From Acidobacteriaceae bacterium (GTDB taxonomy: Bacteria > Acidobacteriota > Terriglobia > Terriglobales > Acidobacteriaceae), in contig PLSM01000187.1 in NCBI GenBank assembly GCA_003165075.1, positions 6,644 to 70,643 of the forward strand: a DNA stretch of 64,000 nt. The letters are read 5' to 3'. A program made the position numbers and the translations under genes. A model generated the notes under the pieces. It saw only the letters and a list, made by a program, of their open reading frames with translations, had not been told where the DNA came from and ran no database searches. Numbering within the stretch: the stretch's first letter is position 1; every line of letters starts with the position of its first letter. Below, piece after piece: positions 9,747 through 18,864 of this stretch.

Positions 9747-12352
9747 TGGAAAGCAGAACGCACAAGACAATCTCGTCTCCCGACGGAGAGCCCGACCCCG
9801 GCACTTCGAAATCGGAACAAGAGATCTTCGTAATGCCGGTGACACCCAGCCAGATGCGCTTTTGGTGGCTGCAACACATGCGCCCTGGCAATCGCGCGTT
9901 GAATATGCCCCTCGCGTGGACTTGTCGCGGCGCGCTCGACCAGGCTCGTGCGGCAGAGGCGCTGTCGGAGTTGATACGCCGCCACGAGTCGCTGCGCACC
10001 AGCTTCGAAGTGGTGGATGGCAAGCTGTCGCAGGTAATTCAGCCACCCTTCGCCACCCCCCTGCCGGTGGAGGATCTAACTGCCCTGCCGAGGGATGAGC
10101 AGCAGCAGAAAGCCAGTGCGATCATCCGCTCGGAAGCCCGAATCCAGATGGATATGGAGAAAGGACCCCTATTCTTCGCCCGGTTGATCCGGTTGGGGCC
10201 CGACGAACATGTATTCCTTGTCACCATCCACCACAGCGTCTGCGACGGATGGTCGAATGGGGTCGTGCTGCGGGACTTTGCCGCAATCTACGACGGTTTG
10301 ATGCGCCATGCTCCACCCGATCTGCCAGAGCTGTCAATCCAATTTGGCGATTTCGCGGTATGGCTGGACGAGTGGAGAAAGGGAAATGAGCCGGAGGAGT
10401 CTCTGCAGTATTGGCGTGAGGCCCTAGGCGGCGAATTCACTCCTCTGGAGATCGCGCGCGACTTTCCCGGGGGCGGAGCCCAGGAAGAGGGCGAGATTGA
10501 GACACTGCTCCTGCCGTCGGATCTTGCGCAGCGGGCTCGCGATTTCTGCGCGGCCCGTGGTTTGACTCTCTACATGTTGTTGCTGTCGGTCTACGGCCTA
10601 ACTCTTGGCCGTCTCACCCACCAGGACGATTTTCTTATCGGCACGCCCTGCGCCAACCGGCGCGCAGGAACGGAGGACCTCATCGGTCCCTTCTCCAATC
10701 CCCAGGTGATGAGGATGCGTATGGACAAGAGTGACAATCTTGGCACTGTCCTCGAGCGCGTTCGCACGTGGACGCTGGGCGCGCTTGCACATCAGGACTT
10801 GCCCTTCGAAGATCTCAATGAAGACGACTTCTTTTCCAGCGAGCGCAATCAGATTCCCCTGCAGGTGTACTTCATCTATCAAAAGGCCTTCATGCAGGTG
10901 CAGCGCACCCCATCGCTGGAGATCGTCCCCTTGCGCTCCGTAAGCCCCGGAACCATGTTCGATTTGATGCTCAGCATAGTGGAGCGCAACGAAGGCCCTC
11001 GCCTGCAACTCGAGTACAATCCCGGCTTTTTCCGCGCTTCCACCATGCAGCGCATTCTTCGCCTCTACCGCCAAGTTCTCGATGCCACGCTGCAGGATAC
11101 TGGCAGACGGGTGGAGCAGTTGCCCTCCATTGATGACGGTGAGCCGCATTCGGCTGTTGTGATGAGCGCTGGGAATGGGCACAGTGCCGCCGAATCCGAC
11201 CGCCGCTCCGGCTCTTCTCTGCTTGTAGAAGAGGTGTCGGCGAGCCTGGGGTCCCGCGAGTACGTTGCGCCTCATAATCCGCTTGAGTTGCAGGTGGCCC
11301 GTATATGGGAATCCGTCATGGGGATGAAGGAGATCAGCGTCCAGGACAGCTTTTTCGATCTCGGTGGGCGTTCGCTGGCTGCAATGCGCATCGTTTCTCG
11401 AATCAACCGAGCCTACTCTCTCGACTTCGGCTTGGCTACCCTCTTCTCCGGAAACACCATCGAGCGGATGGCGGAACTAATCCAGAACCGCCTTGCTACC
11501 AACACCAGTTCCTCGCTTGTGCCCATGCAGCCGCACGGGTCGGCTGCTCCACTGTTCATCATCCATGGCGCCGGAGGCAACATCATCCGCTTTTACCAGC
11601 TTGCCATGCTTGTCGGCACCGACCACCCCATCTATGGAGTCCAGGCGCAATCTCTGCTGGCCGGGCAGCCCGCGTTACTTCGCCTGGAGGATCAGGCGGC
11701 CTACTACTTGGCTGAAATCCGGCAGATTCAGCCCCACGGGCCCTATCATTTCCTGGGCTATTCGTTCGGCGGAACGACGGCTCTGGAAATTGCACATCAA
11801 CTGCGCGCGCAGGGAGAGCAGATAGGCCTGCTGGGAATGCTAGACAGCCGTCAGCGCGATTATATGGTTGTGATGCAGAGGAAAGATTCCGTGCGATCAC
11901 GGTTTGATCGTAGAATGGCACGCTTTTTCGGCAATATCGGACGGCTCTCATTCCTGGAAAAGATCGATTACTTGTGGGACAAGTTTTATACGCGAACCTT
12001 GCGCCGGATCTACACGGTGGCGGCTGCACTCGGTATCCGCTCCGTACCTTCGTTCATGAAAAGCACAGACGATATCTCCTGGGTCGCGGCGATGAACTAC
12101 CGGCCTCAGCCCTGGCCTGGGTCCATGACGCTTTTCCGTGCGTCCGCTCAGCCAGATCCCCGCTTGCCGCGAGACTTGGGCTGGTCGCCTCTGGCACAGG
12201 GCGGCGTCGAAGTATATGAGCTTCCTGGCGATCACGATCTGGTCTTCCAGGAACCGAACATCCAGGTCCTGGCAGAGCAGATCCGCATCTGTCTTGAGAA
12301 ATCCGATGCGGACGAAGGTAGTCTAAACGTACCCGCACACACCACGAAGTAG
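9746..12352 (+). CDS. NRPS terminal protein: condensation - PCP - thioesterase (no A domain)
   Basis: ATG overlaps the preceding TGA. C motif HHSVCDGWS; PCP motif FFDLGGRSLAAMRI; TE motifs PLFIIHGAGGNI, GYSFGGTTALEIA, GDHDLVFQEP. None of the A-domain core motifs lies between C and PCP. Confidence 0.93.
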   Translation: MESRTHKTISSPDGEPDPGTSKSEQEIFVMPVTPSQMRFWWLQHMRPGNRALNMPLAWTCRGALDQARAAEALSELIRRHESLRTSFEVVDGKLSQVIQPPFATPLPVEDLTALPRDEQQQKASAIIRSEARIQMDMEKGPLFFARLIRLGPDEHVFLVTIHHSVCDGWSNGVVLRDFAAIYDGLMRHAPPDLPELSIQFGDFAVWLDEWRKGNEPEESLQYWREALGGEFTPLEIARDFPGGGAQEEGEIETLLLPSDLAQRARDFCAARGLTLYMLLLSVYGLTLGRLTHQDDFLIGTPCANRRAGTEDLIGPFSNPQVMRMRMDKSDNLGTVLERVRTWTLGALAHQDLPFEDLNEDDFFSSERNQIPLQVYFIYQKAFMQVQRTPSLEIVPLRSVSPGTMFDLMLSIVERNEGPRLQLEYNPGFFRASTMQRILRLYRQVLDATLQDTGRRVEQLPSIDDGEPHSAVVMSAGNGHSAAESDRRSGSSLLVEEVSASLGSREYVAPHNPLELQVARIWESVMGMKEISVQDSFFDLGGRSLAAMRIVSRINRAYSLDFGLATLFSGNTIERMAELIQNRLATNTSSSLVPMQPHGSAAPLFIIHGAGGNIIRFYQLAMLVGTDHPIYGVQAQSLLAGQPALLRLEDQAAYYLAEIRQIQPHGPYHFLGYSFGGTTALEIAHQLRAQGEQIGLLGMLDSRQRDYMVVMQRKDSVRSRFDRRMARFFGNIGRLSFLEKIDYLWDKFYTRTLRRIYTVAAALGIRSVPSFMKSTDDISWVAAMNYRPQPWPGSMTLFRASAQPDPRLPRDLGWSPLAQGGVEVYELPGDHDLVFQEPNIQVLAEQIRICLEKSDADEGSLNVPAHTTK

Positions 12353-12368
12353 CCGAAGAGTCGCTCAA

Positions 12369-13325
12369 ATGCCCGCCATGCGCCAAATCTATATGATTCT
12401 CTCACCGCGCTCTCTCACCTATGCCAGGGATGCGCTGGAGAGCCTGTTCCACAATTCCCTTGAACCGATTCACCTCCGCCTCATTACCGACTCGAAGCAG
12501 GACAAGGAGGAATTGTCTAACGTGGTTGCAGGCCTCGAGGCGAACACGCATCGGTGGACGGTGTACTCTGAAGACGATCTGGCCGCGCGCGAGGAGGCGC
12601 TTTTCGCGGGACACTTCAACCTCCGCGCTTTCCGCCATGGCCATCCCTGCTGGCGCAAGATCACCGATCCGCTCCTTTTGAGCGATCCCGGCGAGGAATT
12701 GGTGCTGCTCGACCCTGACCTTTATTTTCCCAACCGCTTCGCGTTTGAAGAAACGCCTCAAAGCGGGTTGCTACTGATGTGGCAGCGCCCTAACTGCCTG
12801 TTTCCGCCCCAGGTGGTCAAAACGGCCATCGACCAGGGAATCCGCCTCGCGCACCATGTGGATATCGGAGTCGCGCACTGGCGCGCTTCCGCAGACCTGG
12901 ACTGGCTGGACTGGTTGATCGGCAAATTGGGCGGCACGAATTTGCCCCGTATCATGCATGTGGAGGCGATTGTCTGGGCGGCTCTGGCGATGCGCATTGG
13001 CGGCGGGCACCTCGACCCTGAGTACTGGCGATGCTGGCGCCGCTCACTCACATCGCGGGTGAGGGCGAAGCTTGGCGTAAGTGGCCTGAACATTCTAAGA
13101 TCGGAACCTTGGGCCGGGCTCAAATGCTTTCACGCCGGCGGTGAGGCAAAATGGTGGCTGCACGCAGCGCGAGAGGCGGGAATGTTGGACGCCATGGCTG
13201 ATCACAGCCAGCCTGGCCGCATCATTCCCTTTATAGAGTTGACACCTGCACTTTATGCACGTCAACGGGCATTCAAGCGCGTGCTGCAGGCCATGGGCTA
13301 TTACCAGATCTTCCGTCCCGCGTGA
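12369..13325 (+). CDS. Hypothetical protein, possible GT-A-fold glycosyltransferase
   Basis: 318 aa, translationally close to NRPS and GT genes; LVLLDPDLYFPN resembles a DxD-type motif; no firm family recognised. Confidence 0.55.
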   Translation: MPAMRQIYMILSPRSLTYARDALESLFHNSLEPIHLRLITDSKQDKEELSNVVAGLEANTHRWTVYSEDDLAAREEALFAGHFNLRAFRHGHPCWRKITDPLLLSDPGEELVLLDPDLYFPNRFAFEETPQSGLLLMWQRPNCLFPPQVVKTAIDQGIRLAHHVDIGVAHWRASADLDWLDWLIGKLGGTNLPRIMHVEAIVWAALAMRIGGGHLDPEYWRCWRRSLTSRVRAKLGVSGLNILRSEPWAGLKCFHAGGEAKWWLHAAREAGMLDAMADHSQPGRIIPFIELTPALYARQRAFKRVLQAMGYYQIFRPA

Positions 13326-14620
13326 GAGCTGATATGCGAATCTGTATTGTCGCTGAGCACGCTTCTACACGCTTCGGCGGTGAGGCTATCCTTCCCGTGC
13401 ACTACTTTCGCCTGTTGCGCGCCCGCGGGATTGATAGCTGGCTTGTAGTCCACTCGCGAACGCGGAGCGAAGTGCTCCAACTCTTCCCGCAGGACGTTGA
13501 CCGGATTCTTTTTGTTCCTGATCTTTGGATTCACAAGCTGATCTTTTTTTGCAGCCGTTTTCTCCCCCGTCGGCTGTCTGAAGCCACTTTGGGACTGCTC
13601 AATCAGCTCATCACGCAGTTCTGCCAGCGCGCAATCGTGCGTCAGCTCATTCGGGACCAGGGGATTGATGTAATTCATCAGCCCATCCCGGTGGCGCCAC
13701 GTTTTCCCTCCATGCTGTTTGCCTTGGGCAAACCTGTGGTGATCGGTCCGCTGAACGGTGGAATGGAATACCCTCCTGCCTTTCACCACACCGAGTCGTG
13801 GATCAGCCGCGTGGCCATCGCTCTGGCCCGGTTTTTCGCAAATGCGGCCAACACTCTGCTGCCGGGAAAGAAACACGCCAGTGTCGTGCTGGTGGCTAAT
13901 CAGCGCACACGCAGAGCTCTGCCCTCCGGCATTCGTGGCAGAATCATAGAGCTGGTAGAAAACGGGGTGGACATTGGCGATTGGCAAGCCGTCCCCCAGC
14001 CCAAAGAGAGTGTGCTGCCTCGCTTCGTCTTCATCGGACGCCTGGTGGATTGGAAGGCGGTCGATGTCGTCATCCGGGCACTCGAAAAGGTACCGGTCGC
14101 CGAACTCGAAATCATCGGGGATGGTCCGATGCGCCACGCTTGGACGAGATTGGCTGGTGACCTTTCCCTGCAGAACCGCATCCAATTCACTGGGTGGCTG
14201 CCACAGCAGGAGTGTGCGGCACACCTACACTCAGCTACAGCACTGGTTTTGCCCAGTTTATTTGAATGCGGAGGCGCCGTGGTGCTGGAGGCCATGGCCA
14301 TGGGCAAGCCGGTAATTGCTACCCGTTGGGGCGGCCCAGCGGATTACCTTGACGCTTCAAGCGGGATGCTTGTGGATCCGGAAAGCTACTCGGCACTGGT
14401 GACGGGATTTGCCACTGCGATGCAAAAGCTCATTGACTCCCCCGCTCTGGCAAACTCAATGGGCTCTGCCGGGCGCCAGCGGGTACTCCGCGATTTTGAT
14501 TGGCAACAAAAGATAGATCAGGTGATTTCCATCTACCGATCGCTGGCTGAAAAGACAGGCGTTTCTCAGGAATTCGAGGATCGCCGTGTTTCTCCCGCCG
14601 CAGTTTCTCAACACCACTAA
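13322..14620 (+). CDS. Glycosyltransferase family 4 protein
   Basis: RFVFIGRLVDWKAVDVVIRAL, LEIIGDGPMR, IQFTGWLPQQE, PSLFECGGAVVLEAMAMGKPVIATRWGGPADYL typical of GT4/GT-B. Start may be GTG 13322 or ATG 13334. Confidence 0.9.
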   Translation: MRADMRICIVAEHASTRFGGEAILPVHYFRLLRARGIDSWLVVHSRTRSEVLQLFPQDVDRILFVPDLWIHKLIFFCSRFLPRRLSEATLGLLNQLITQFCQRAIVRQLIRDQGIDVIHQPIPVAPRFPSMLFALGKPVVIGPLNGGMEYPPAFHHTESWISRVAIALARFFANAANTLLPGKKHASVVLVANQRTRRALPSGIRGRIIELVENGVDIGDWQAVPQPKESVLPRFVFIGRLVDWKAVDVVIRALEKVPVAELEIIGDGPMRHAWTRLAGDLSLQNRIQFTGWLPQQECAAHLHSATALVLPSLFECGGAVVLEAMAMGKPVIATRWGGPADYLDASSGMLVDPESYSALVTGFATAMQKLIDSPALANSMGSAGRQRVLRDFDWQQKIDQVISIYRSLAEKTGVSQEFEDRRVSPAAVSQHH

Positions 14621-14638
14621 GTCTTCTTCGACTCACAT

Positions 14639-15988
14639 ATGGACGCGAACCTCCAAAACGTAAAGCCGCAAGCTGCGAGTCCCGCAATGACTCTGGATGC
14701 TGAACCGCGAACGGATTCCACGCCCGGTACCGAAACATCTGCGGCGAAGATCCCAGAGCGGGCGCCAGAGGGTCGGCTTGTCTATCTTCTCAGCCGCTAT
14801 CCGGCCGTCTCGCACACATTCTTCTTGAACGAAGTGCTGGAACTGAGAAAGCTGGGATTCGCAATTGAGGTCGCCTCCATCAACGAGCCCGACCGTTCGC
14901 GCTCATCGATGCCCGCAGTAGAAGCAGGTGAAGCGGAGAAGACCTTCTACATCAAGTCTCAGGGAGCCGCATGGGCAGCGTGGATTGCTGCCAAAACGCT
15001 TCTGAGCAGGCCGAGCGTCTTTGTGCGCGGCTTGGCTTTGGCTCTGCGGCTCGGCCGATGGGATCCGGCCGCGACTCTCTACGCCCTCTTCTATTTTGCT
15101 GAGGCTCTCATCCTCGGCGACTGGATGCGTTTGCGCGGGCATCGCCATCTGCACATCCATTTCTGCGGACCCGTGGCAACGGTGGGCATGATTGCATCGA
15201 TAGCCTGGCAGCTTCCTTACTCGCTGACCGTGCATGGACCGGACGAATTCTACGATGTGGAAAAGTTCTTTCTCCGTCAGAAAGTCGAACACGCCCAGTT
15301 CATCCTGTGCATCAGCGACTATTGCCGTAGCCAGCTCATGCGCATTGCGACTCCTGAGCACTGGGACAAGATGCACGTGGTCCGGCTTGGTGTTGATCCC
15401 AGCGTGTTCTTGCCTGTACCGAAGAAACCCAATCCGGAAAGCCCGGTTGAAATTCTGTGCGTGGGGCGCTTAGTCGCGTCCAAGGGTCAGCTTATCTTAT
15501 TGCGCGCCTGCACATTGTTACTCTCGCGCGGTCATTCCCTCCGGCTACACCTGGTGGGTGCTGGGCCCGACCAAAATCACTTGCAGACGTTCGCCACCGA
15601 GCACGGCGTCCCGGTGGTCTTCGAAGGCGCAAAGAGCCACGACGAGGTAATGCATTCACTTGGGAGCGCGGATATCTTCGCACTCGCCAGCTTTGCTGAG
15701 GGCGTGCCTGTAGCCTTGATGGAGGCCATGGCCATGGAGGTTCCGTGCGTGAGCACATTTGTCGCCGGCATTCCCGAACTGATTCGTGATGGCCTCGATG
15801 GTTTGCTGGTTCCCGCATCTTCACCTGAGGCAATGGCCTCGGCATTGCAGCGGCTCATCGAGGATCCTCTGCTTCGGCATAGTCTTGGAGTTGCAGGCGC
15901 CAGGCGCGTAATGGAACTCTACAACCTGCCACAAAACGTTTGTACGCTGGCACGTGTCTTTAAGGAGCATCTTCGCAATATCGCTTGA
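14639..15988 (+). CDS. Glycosyltransferase family 4 protein (exopolysaccharide type)
   Basis: YLLSRYPAVSHTFFLNEVLELRKLGF, HIHFCGPVATVGMIASIAWQLPYSLTVHGPDEF, ILCVGRLVASKGQ, LASFAEGVPVALMEAMAMEVPCVST. Confidence 0.92.
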   Translation: MDANLQNVKPQAASPAMTLDAEPRTDSTPGTETSAAKIPERAPEGRLVYLLSRYPAVSHTFFLNEVLELRKLGFAIEVASINEPDRSRSSMPAVEAGEAEKTFYIKSQGAAWAAWIAAKTLLSRPSVFVRGLALALRLGRWDPAATLYALFYFAEALILGDWMRLRGHRHLHIHFCGPVATVGMIASIAWQLPYSLTVHGPDEFYDVEKFFLRQKVEHAQFILCISDYCRSQLMRIATPEHWDKMHVVRLGVDPSVFLPVPKKPNPESPVEILCVGRLVASKGQLILLRACTLLLSRGHSLRLHLVGAGPDQNHLQTFATEHGVPVVFEGAKSHDEVMHSLGSADIFALASFAEGVPVALMEAMAMEVPCVSTFVAGIPELIRDGLDGLLVPASSPEAMASALQRLIEDPLLRHSLGVAGARRVMELYNLPQNVCTLARVFKEHLRNIA

Positions 15989-15994
15989 AATTCT

Positions 15995-16999
15995 ATGACT
16001 ATACCCAGTTCACCTTCATATCAATTCGACGTCTCTATCGTAATTGTCTCCTTCAACACACGCGATGTATTGAGGGAATGCCTGCTGTCGGTCCATCGTG
16101 AAGCGGGTTCTCTTCGCCGTCAGATCATCGTGGTCGATAACTCTTCAACGGATGGATCGGCGGCCATGATCGAGCAGGAATTTCCGGATGTGGTGCTAAT
16201 CCGGAGTGAAGTGAATCTGGGCTTTGGACCAGCAAACAACCTGGGCTTCCAGGCAGCGCGAGGACGCTATATCGTGCTCCTGAATTCAGACGCGTTTCTC
16301 GCCGAGGGATCGCTTCAACGCTCCGTGGAGCACATGGACGCAACCCCCCAAGCAGGTCTTGGTGGAGGACGGCTGATCGGGCGCGACGGCTCCAAACAGC
16401 CTTCAGCGCGCATGTTTCCCACTGTCTTCAGCGATCTGATTGTGCTTTCGGGACTCGCGGCACGCTATCCTCAATCCCATTTCTTTGGGTACTTCGACCG
16501 CACCTGGGCCAATGAAATGGAGCCCGCGGAAGTTGACTGGGTTCCAGGCGCATACTCCATCATTCGCCCCGAAGCCTTGGCGGCGTCCGGCCCTTTTGAT
16601 CCGCGCTTCTTCTTCTATTACGAGGAGGTCGACCTGTGCAAGCGCATTCAGCAGGAGGGTTATTCCATCTGGTATTGGCCGGACATCGCCGTCGTGCATA
16701 TCGGGGGCGAGTCCTCGCGGCAGCTCCGGCCCATTGAACTTTCCAAGACCGGCTCGAAGCTTACTCTCTGGCGCATGCGAAGCATGCTGCTCTACTATCG
16801 AAAGCATCATGGTCCCGCTGCAAGGTGCATCATGCTGGTTGAGACTTTCTGGTTCTGGATGCGGTCACAGCGCAGACGCCTGAGTATGAATTCGGCTCGC
16901 CGCAACGCCGCAAGCGTTGACCGGTGCCTGGTATCGATTATGAGTCAGGCTTGGCGGGACACACGTGGAGGACGCCTCTCTCCGGCACAGCCATGGTAA
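15995..16999 (+). CDS. Glycosyltransferase family 2 protein (rhamnosyltransferase-like)
   Basis: DVSIVIVSFNTRDVLRECLLSV, IIVVDNSSTDGSAAMI, VLLNSDAFL, GPFDPRFFFYYEEVDLCKRIQQEGYSIWYWP. Confidence 0.92.
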   Translation: MTIPSSPSYQFDVSIVIVSFNTRDVLRECLLSVHREAGSLRRQIIVVDNSSTDGSAAMIEQEFPDVVLIRSEVNLGFGPANNLGFQAARGRYIVLLNSDAFLAEGSLQRSVEHMDATPQAGLGGGRLIGRDGSKQPSARMFPTVFSDLIVLSGLAARYPQSHFFGYFDRTWANEMEPAEVDWVPGAYSIIRPEALAASGPFDPRFFFYYEEVDLCKRIQQEGYSIWYWPDIAVVHIGGESSRQLRPIELSKTGSKLTLWRMRSMLLYYRKHHGPAARCIMLVETFWFWMRSQRRRLSMNSARRNAASVDRCLVSIMSQAWRDTRGGRLSPAQPW

Positions 17000-17044
17000 A
17001 AAACATCTTCTGCAGGGATCAACTTCGGTTCGCCGGCAAACCTC

Positions 17045-17647
17045 ATGCGCCGCAGTCTTAAGTCGTTGCTTTCATCTCTCCTGTCCTCGGTCTACCGCGC
17101 GACCGATGGCCTGCGGCGAGGCTTGGGGAGAACTCGGAACCACGCGCTGCTGTCCTCGCGTCTCGCAGCGCCGCTTGACGCTTCAGTCGTGGTGCTGGGT
17201 CCGCCGGAAGTGCACGGCACAGCCGCGATTCGCTTTGGACGCGACGCGCTTTTGTATCCCGCGCTGTATCTGGAGACGGAGGAGGGAGGATCGATCGAGA
17301 TTGGCAACGGTGTGGTTCTTTCGCACGGAGTTCACCTTGTATCGCGAGCAGCGATCGTCATCGGCCACGGCACGATGATCGGCGAGTACTCCAGCATCCG
17401 CGACGCAAATCACATCCGTGTGCCAGGCTTGCCTCTGCGCGATTCCGGTCACCTTGCGCGGCCCATCAATATCGGCAATGAGGTGTGGATCGGCCGTGGC
17501 GTAGCAGTGCTAGGCGGCGTCACAATTGGGGACCGCGCAACCGTGGGTGCCAATGCCGTAGTCACGCACGATGTTCCGGCGGGTGCGACAGTCGTGGGTG
17601 TACCCGCGCGGCCGATTGAAGCCGCTGCTGGTTCACGCGCCAGATGA
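17045..17647 (+). CDS. Left-handed beta-helix (hexapeptide repeat) acyltransferase
   Basis: VWIGRGVAVLGGVTIGDRATVGANAVVTHDVPAGATVVGVPARPI. Confidence 0.88.
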   Translation: MRRSLKSLLSSLLSSVYRATDGLRRGLGRTRNHALLSSRLAAPLDASVVVLGPPEVHGTAAIRFGRDALLYPALYLETEEGGSIEIGNGVVLSHGVHLVSRAAIVIGHGTMIGEYSSIRDANHIRVPGLPLRDSGHLARPINIGNEVWIGRGVAVLGGVTIGDRATVGANAVVTHDVPAGATVVGVPARPIEAAAGSRAR

Positions 17648-17799
17648 CGGTCACCTCATGCCCAGCAGACCGTACAGTGATTCTGGCGGACCCGTCCTTC
17701 CGACCCGAGTGCGCCCGGGGTTCGGGCGGATGTACTTGCACGAATGAGAAGTCGCAACGGGCGGAAGCCCTGTGAATTTAGAGGTATTCCAAATGCGCG

Positions 17800-18858
17800 G
17801 TGTACATGCAAGAAATCTCTGAGAGCAGCCCGGGAGGCCGTGATTCCGCCACTCTCCCGGTGCTGTCAATTGTCGTGATCGGCCGCAATGAAGGCCAGCG
17901 TCTTGCCCGATGCCTTGAGTCCATTCGGCAGGTGCGGGACGTTTACATAAAGGAAATCGTCTATGTAGATTCCGGCTCCACTGACGGAAGTCCTCAGTAC
18001 GCATCTTCCATGGGCTGCCGCGTGGTCGAACTCGACTCTTCGCAACCGCTCAGTGCCGCACGCGCGCGCAATGAAGGTTTCGCTTGTGTGATGGAGGACG
18101 ACCCGGATGTGCCCTTTGTCCAATTTCTAGACGGCGATTGCGATCTGGATGGGGGTTGGCTGTGGCAGGGTCTTTCTGTGCTCACCCAGCGGCCGGATGT
18201 GGGAGTGGTTCGAGGCCATCTTCGCGAGCTTTATCCTCAGGCATCCATCTACAACCAGTTGTGCGACCTCGAGTGGCAGCAGACGCCGGGGGAGATACGC
18301 GCTTCCGGTGGAATCTTCTTGGCTCGCTCTAATGTCTTCCGCCTGGTCGGTGGTTTTCGGCCCGAGGTGATTGCCGCTGAAGATGATGAATTCTGCGTGC
18401 GGGTACGCCGAGCCGGCGCAAAGATTCTACAACTGGATGCGGAGATGGCTCGGCACGATGTGGCGATGACCCGATTCAGCCAATGGTGGCGCCGCTCAAA
18501 GAGGACGGGACATGCTTTCGCCCAGGTATCTTTGCTACATGGCCAGAGTGAGGACCGGTACTTTGTCGCCGATTGCCGTCGCATTTGGCTTTGGGCCTTT
18601 GTGCTGCCCCTGGTCGCGCTTCTTCTTGCACCCTTCACCTATGGCGTCTCCGTGCTGGTGTTATTCTGCGCTTACGGATGGCAATTCGCGCACGTTTACA
18701 TGCGTGGCCGACGGCGCGGATGGTCGGCTCGCCAAGCCTGCATTTACTCATTTTTCACCATCCTTTTCAAGTTTCCTGCCCTCACTGGCCTGCTCGAATA
18801 CCATTGGCGGCGGTGGCGCGGACACGGTTTTACAATCATTGAATACAAACGGAGCTGA
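17800..18858 (+). CDS. Glycosyltransferase family 2 protein
   Basis: LSIVVIGRNEGQRLARCLESIRQV, EIVYVDSGSTDGSPQYA, VQFLDGDCDLDGGWL, C-terminal hydrophobic segments. Confidence 0.9.
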   Translation: MYMQEISESSPGGRDSATLPVLSIVVIGRNEGQRLARCLESIRQVRDVYIKEIVYVDSGSTDGSPQYASSMGCRVVELDSSQPLSAARARNEGFACVMEDDPDVPFVQFLDGDCDLDGGWLWQGLSVLTQRPDVGVVRGHLRELYPQASIYNQLCDLEWQQTPGEIRASGGIFLARSNVFRLVGGFRPEVIAAEDDEFCVRVRRAGAKILQLDAEMARHDVAMTRFSQWWRRSKRTGHAFAQVSLLHGQSEDRYFVADCRRIWLWAFVLPLVALLLAPFTYGVSVLVLFCAYGWQFAHVYMRGRRRGWSARQACIYSFFTILFKFPALTGLLEYHWRRWRGHGFTIIEYKRS

Positions 18859-18864
18859 AAACAC

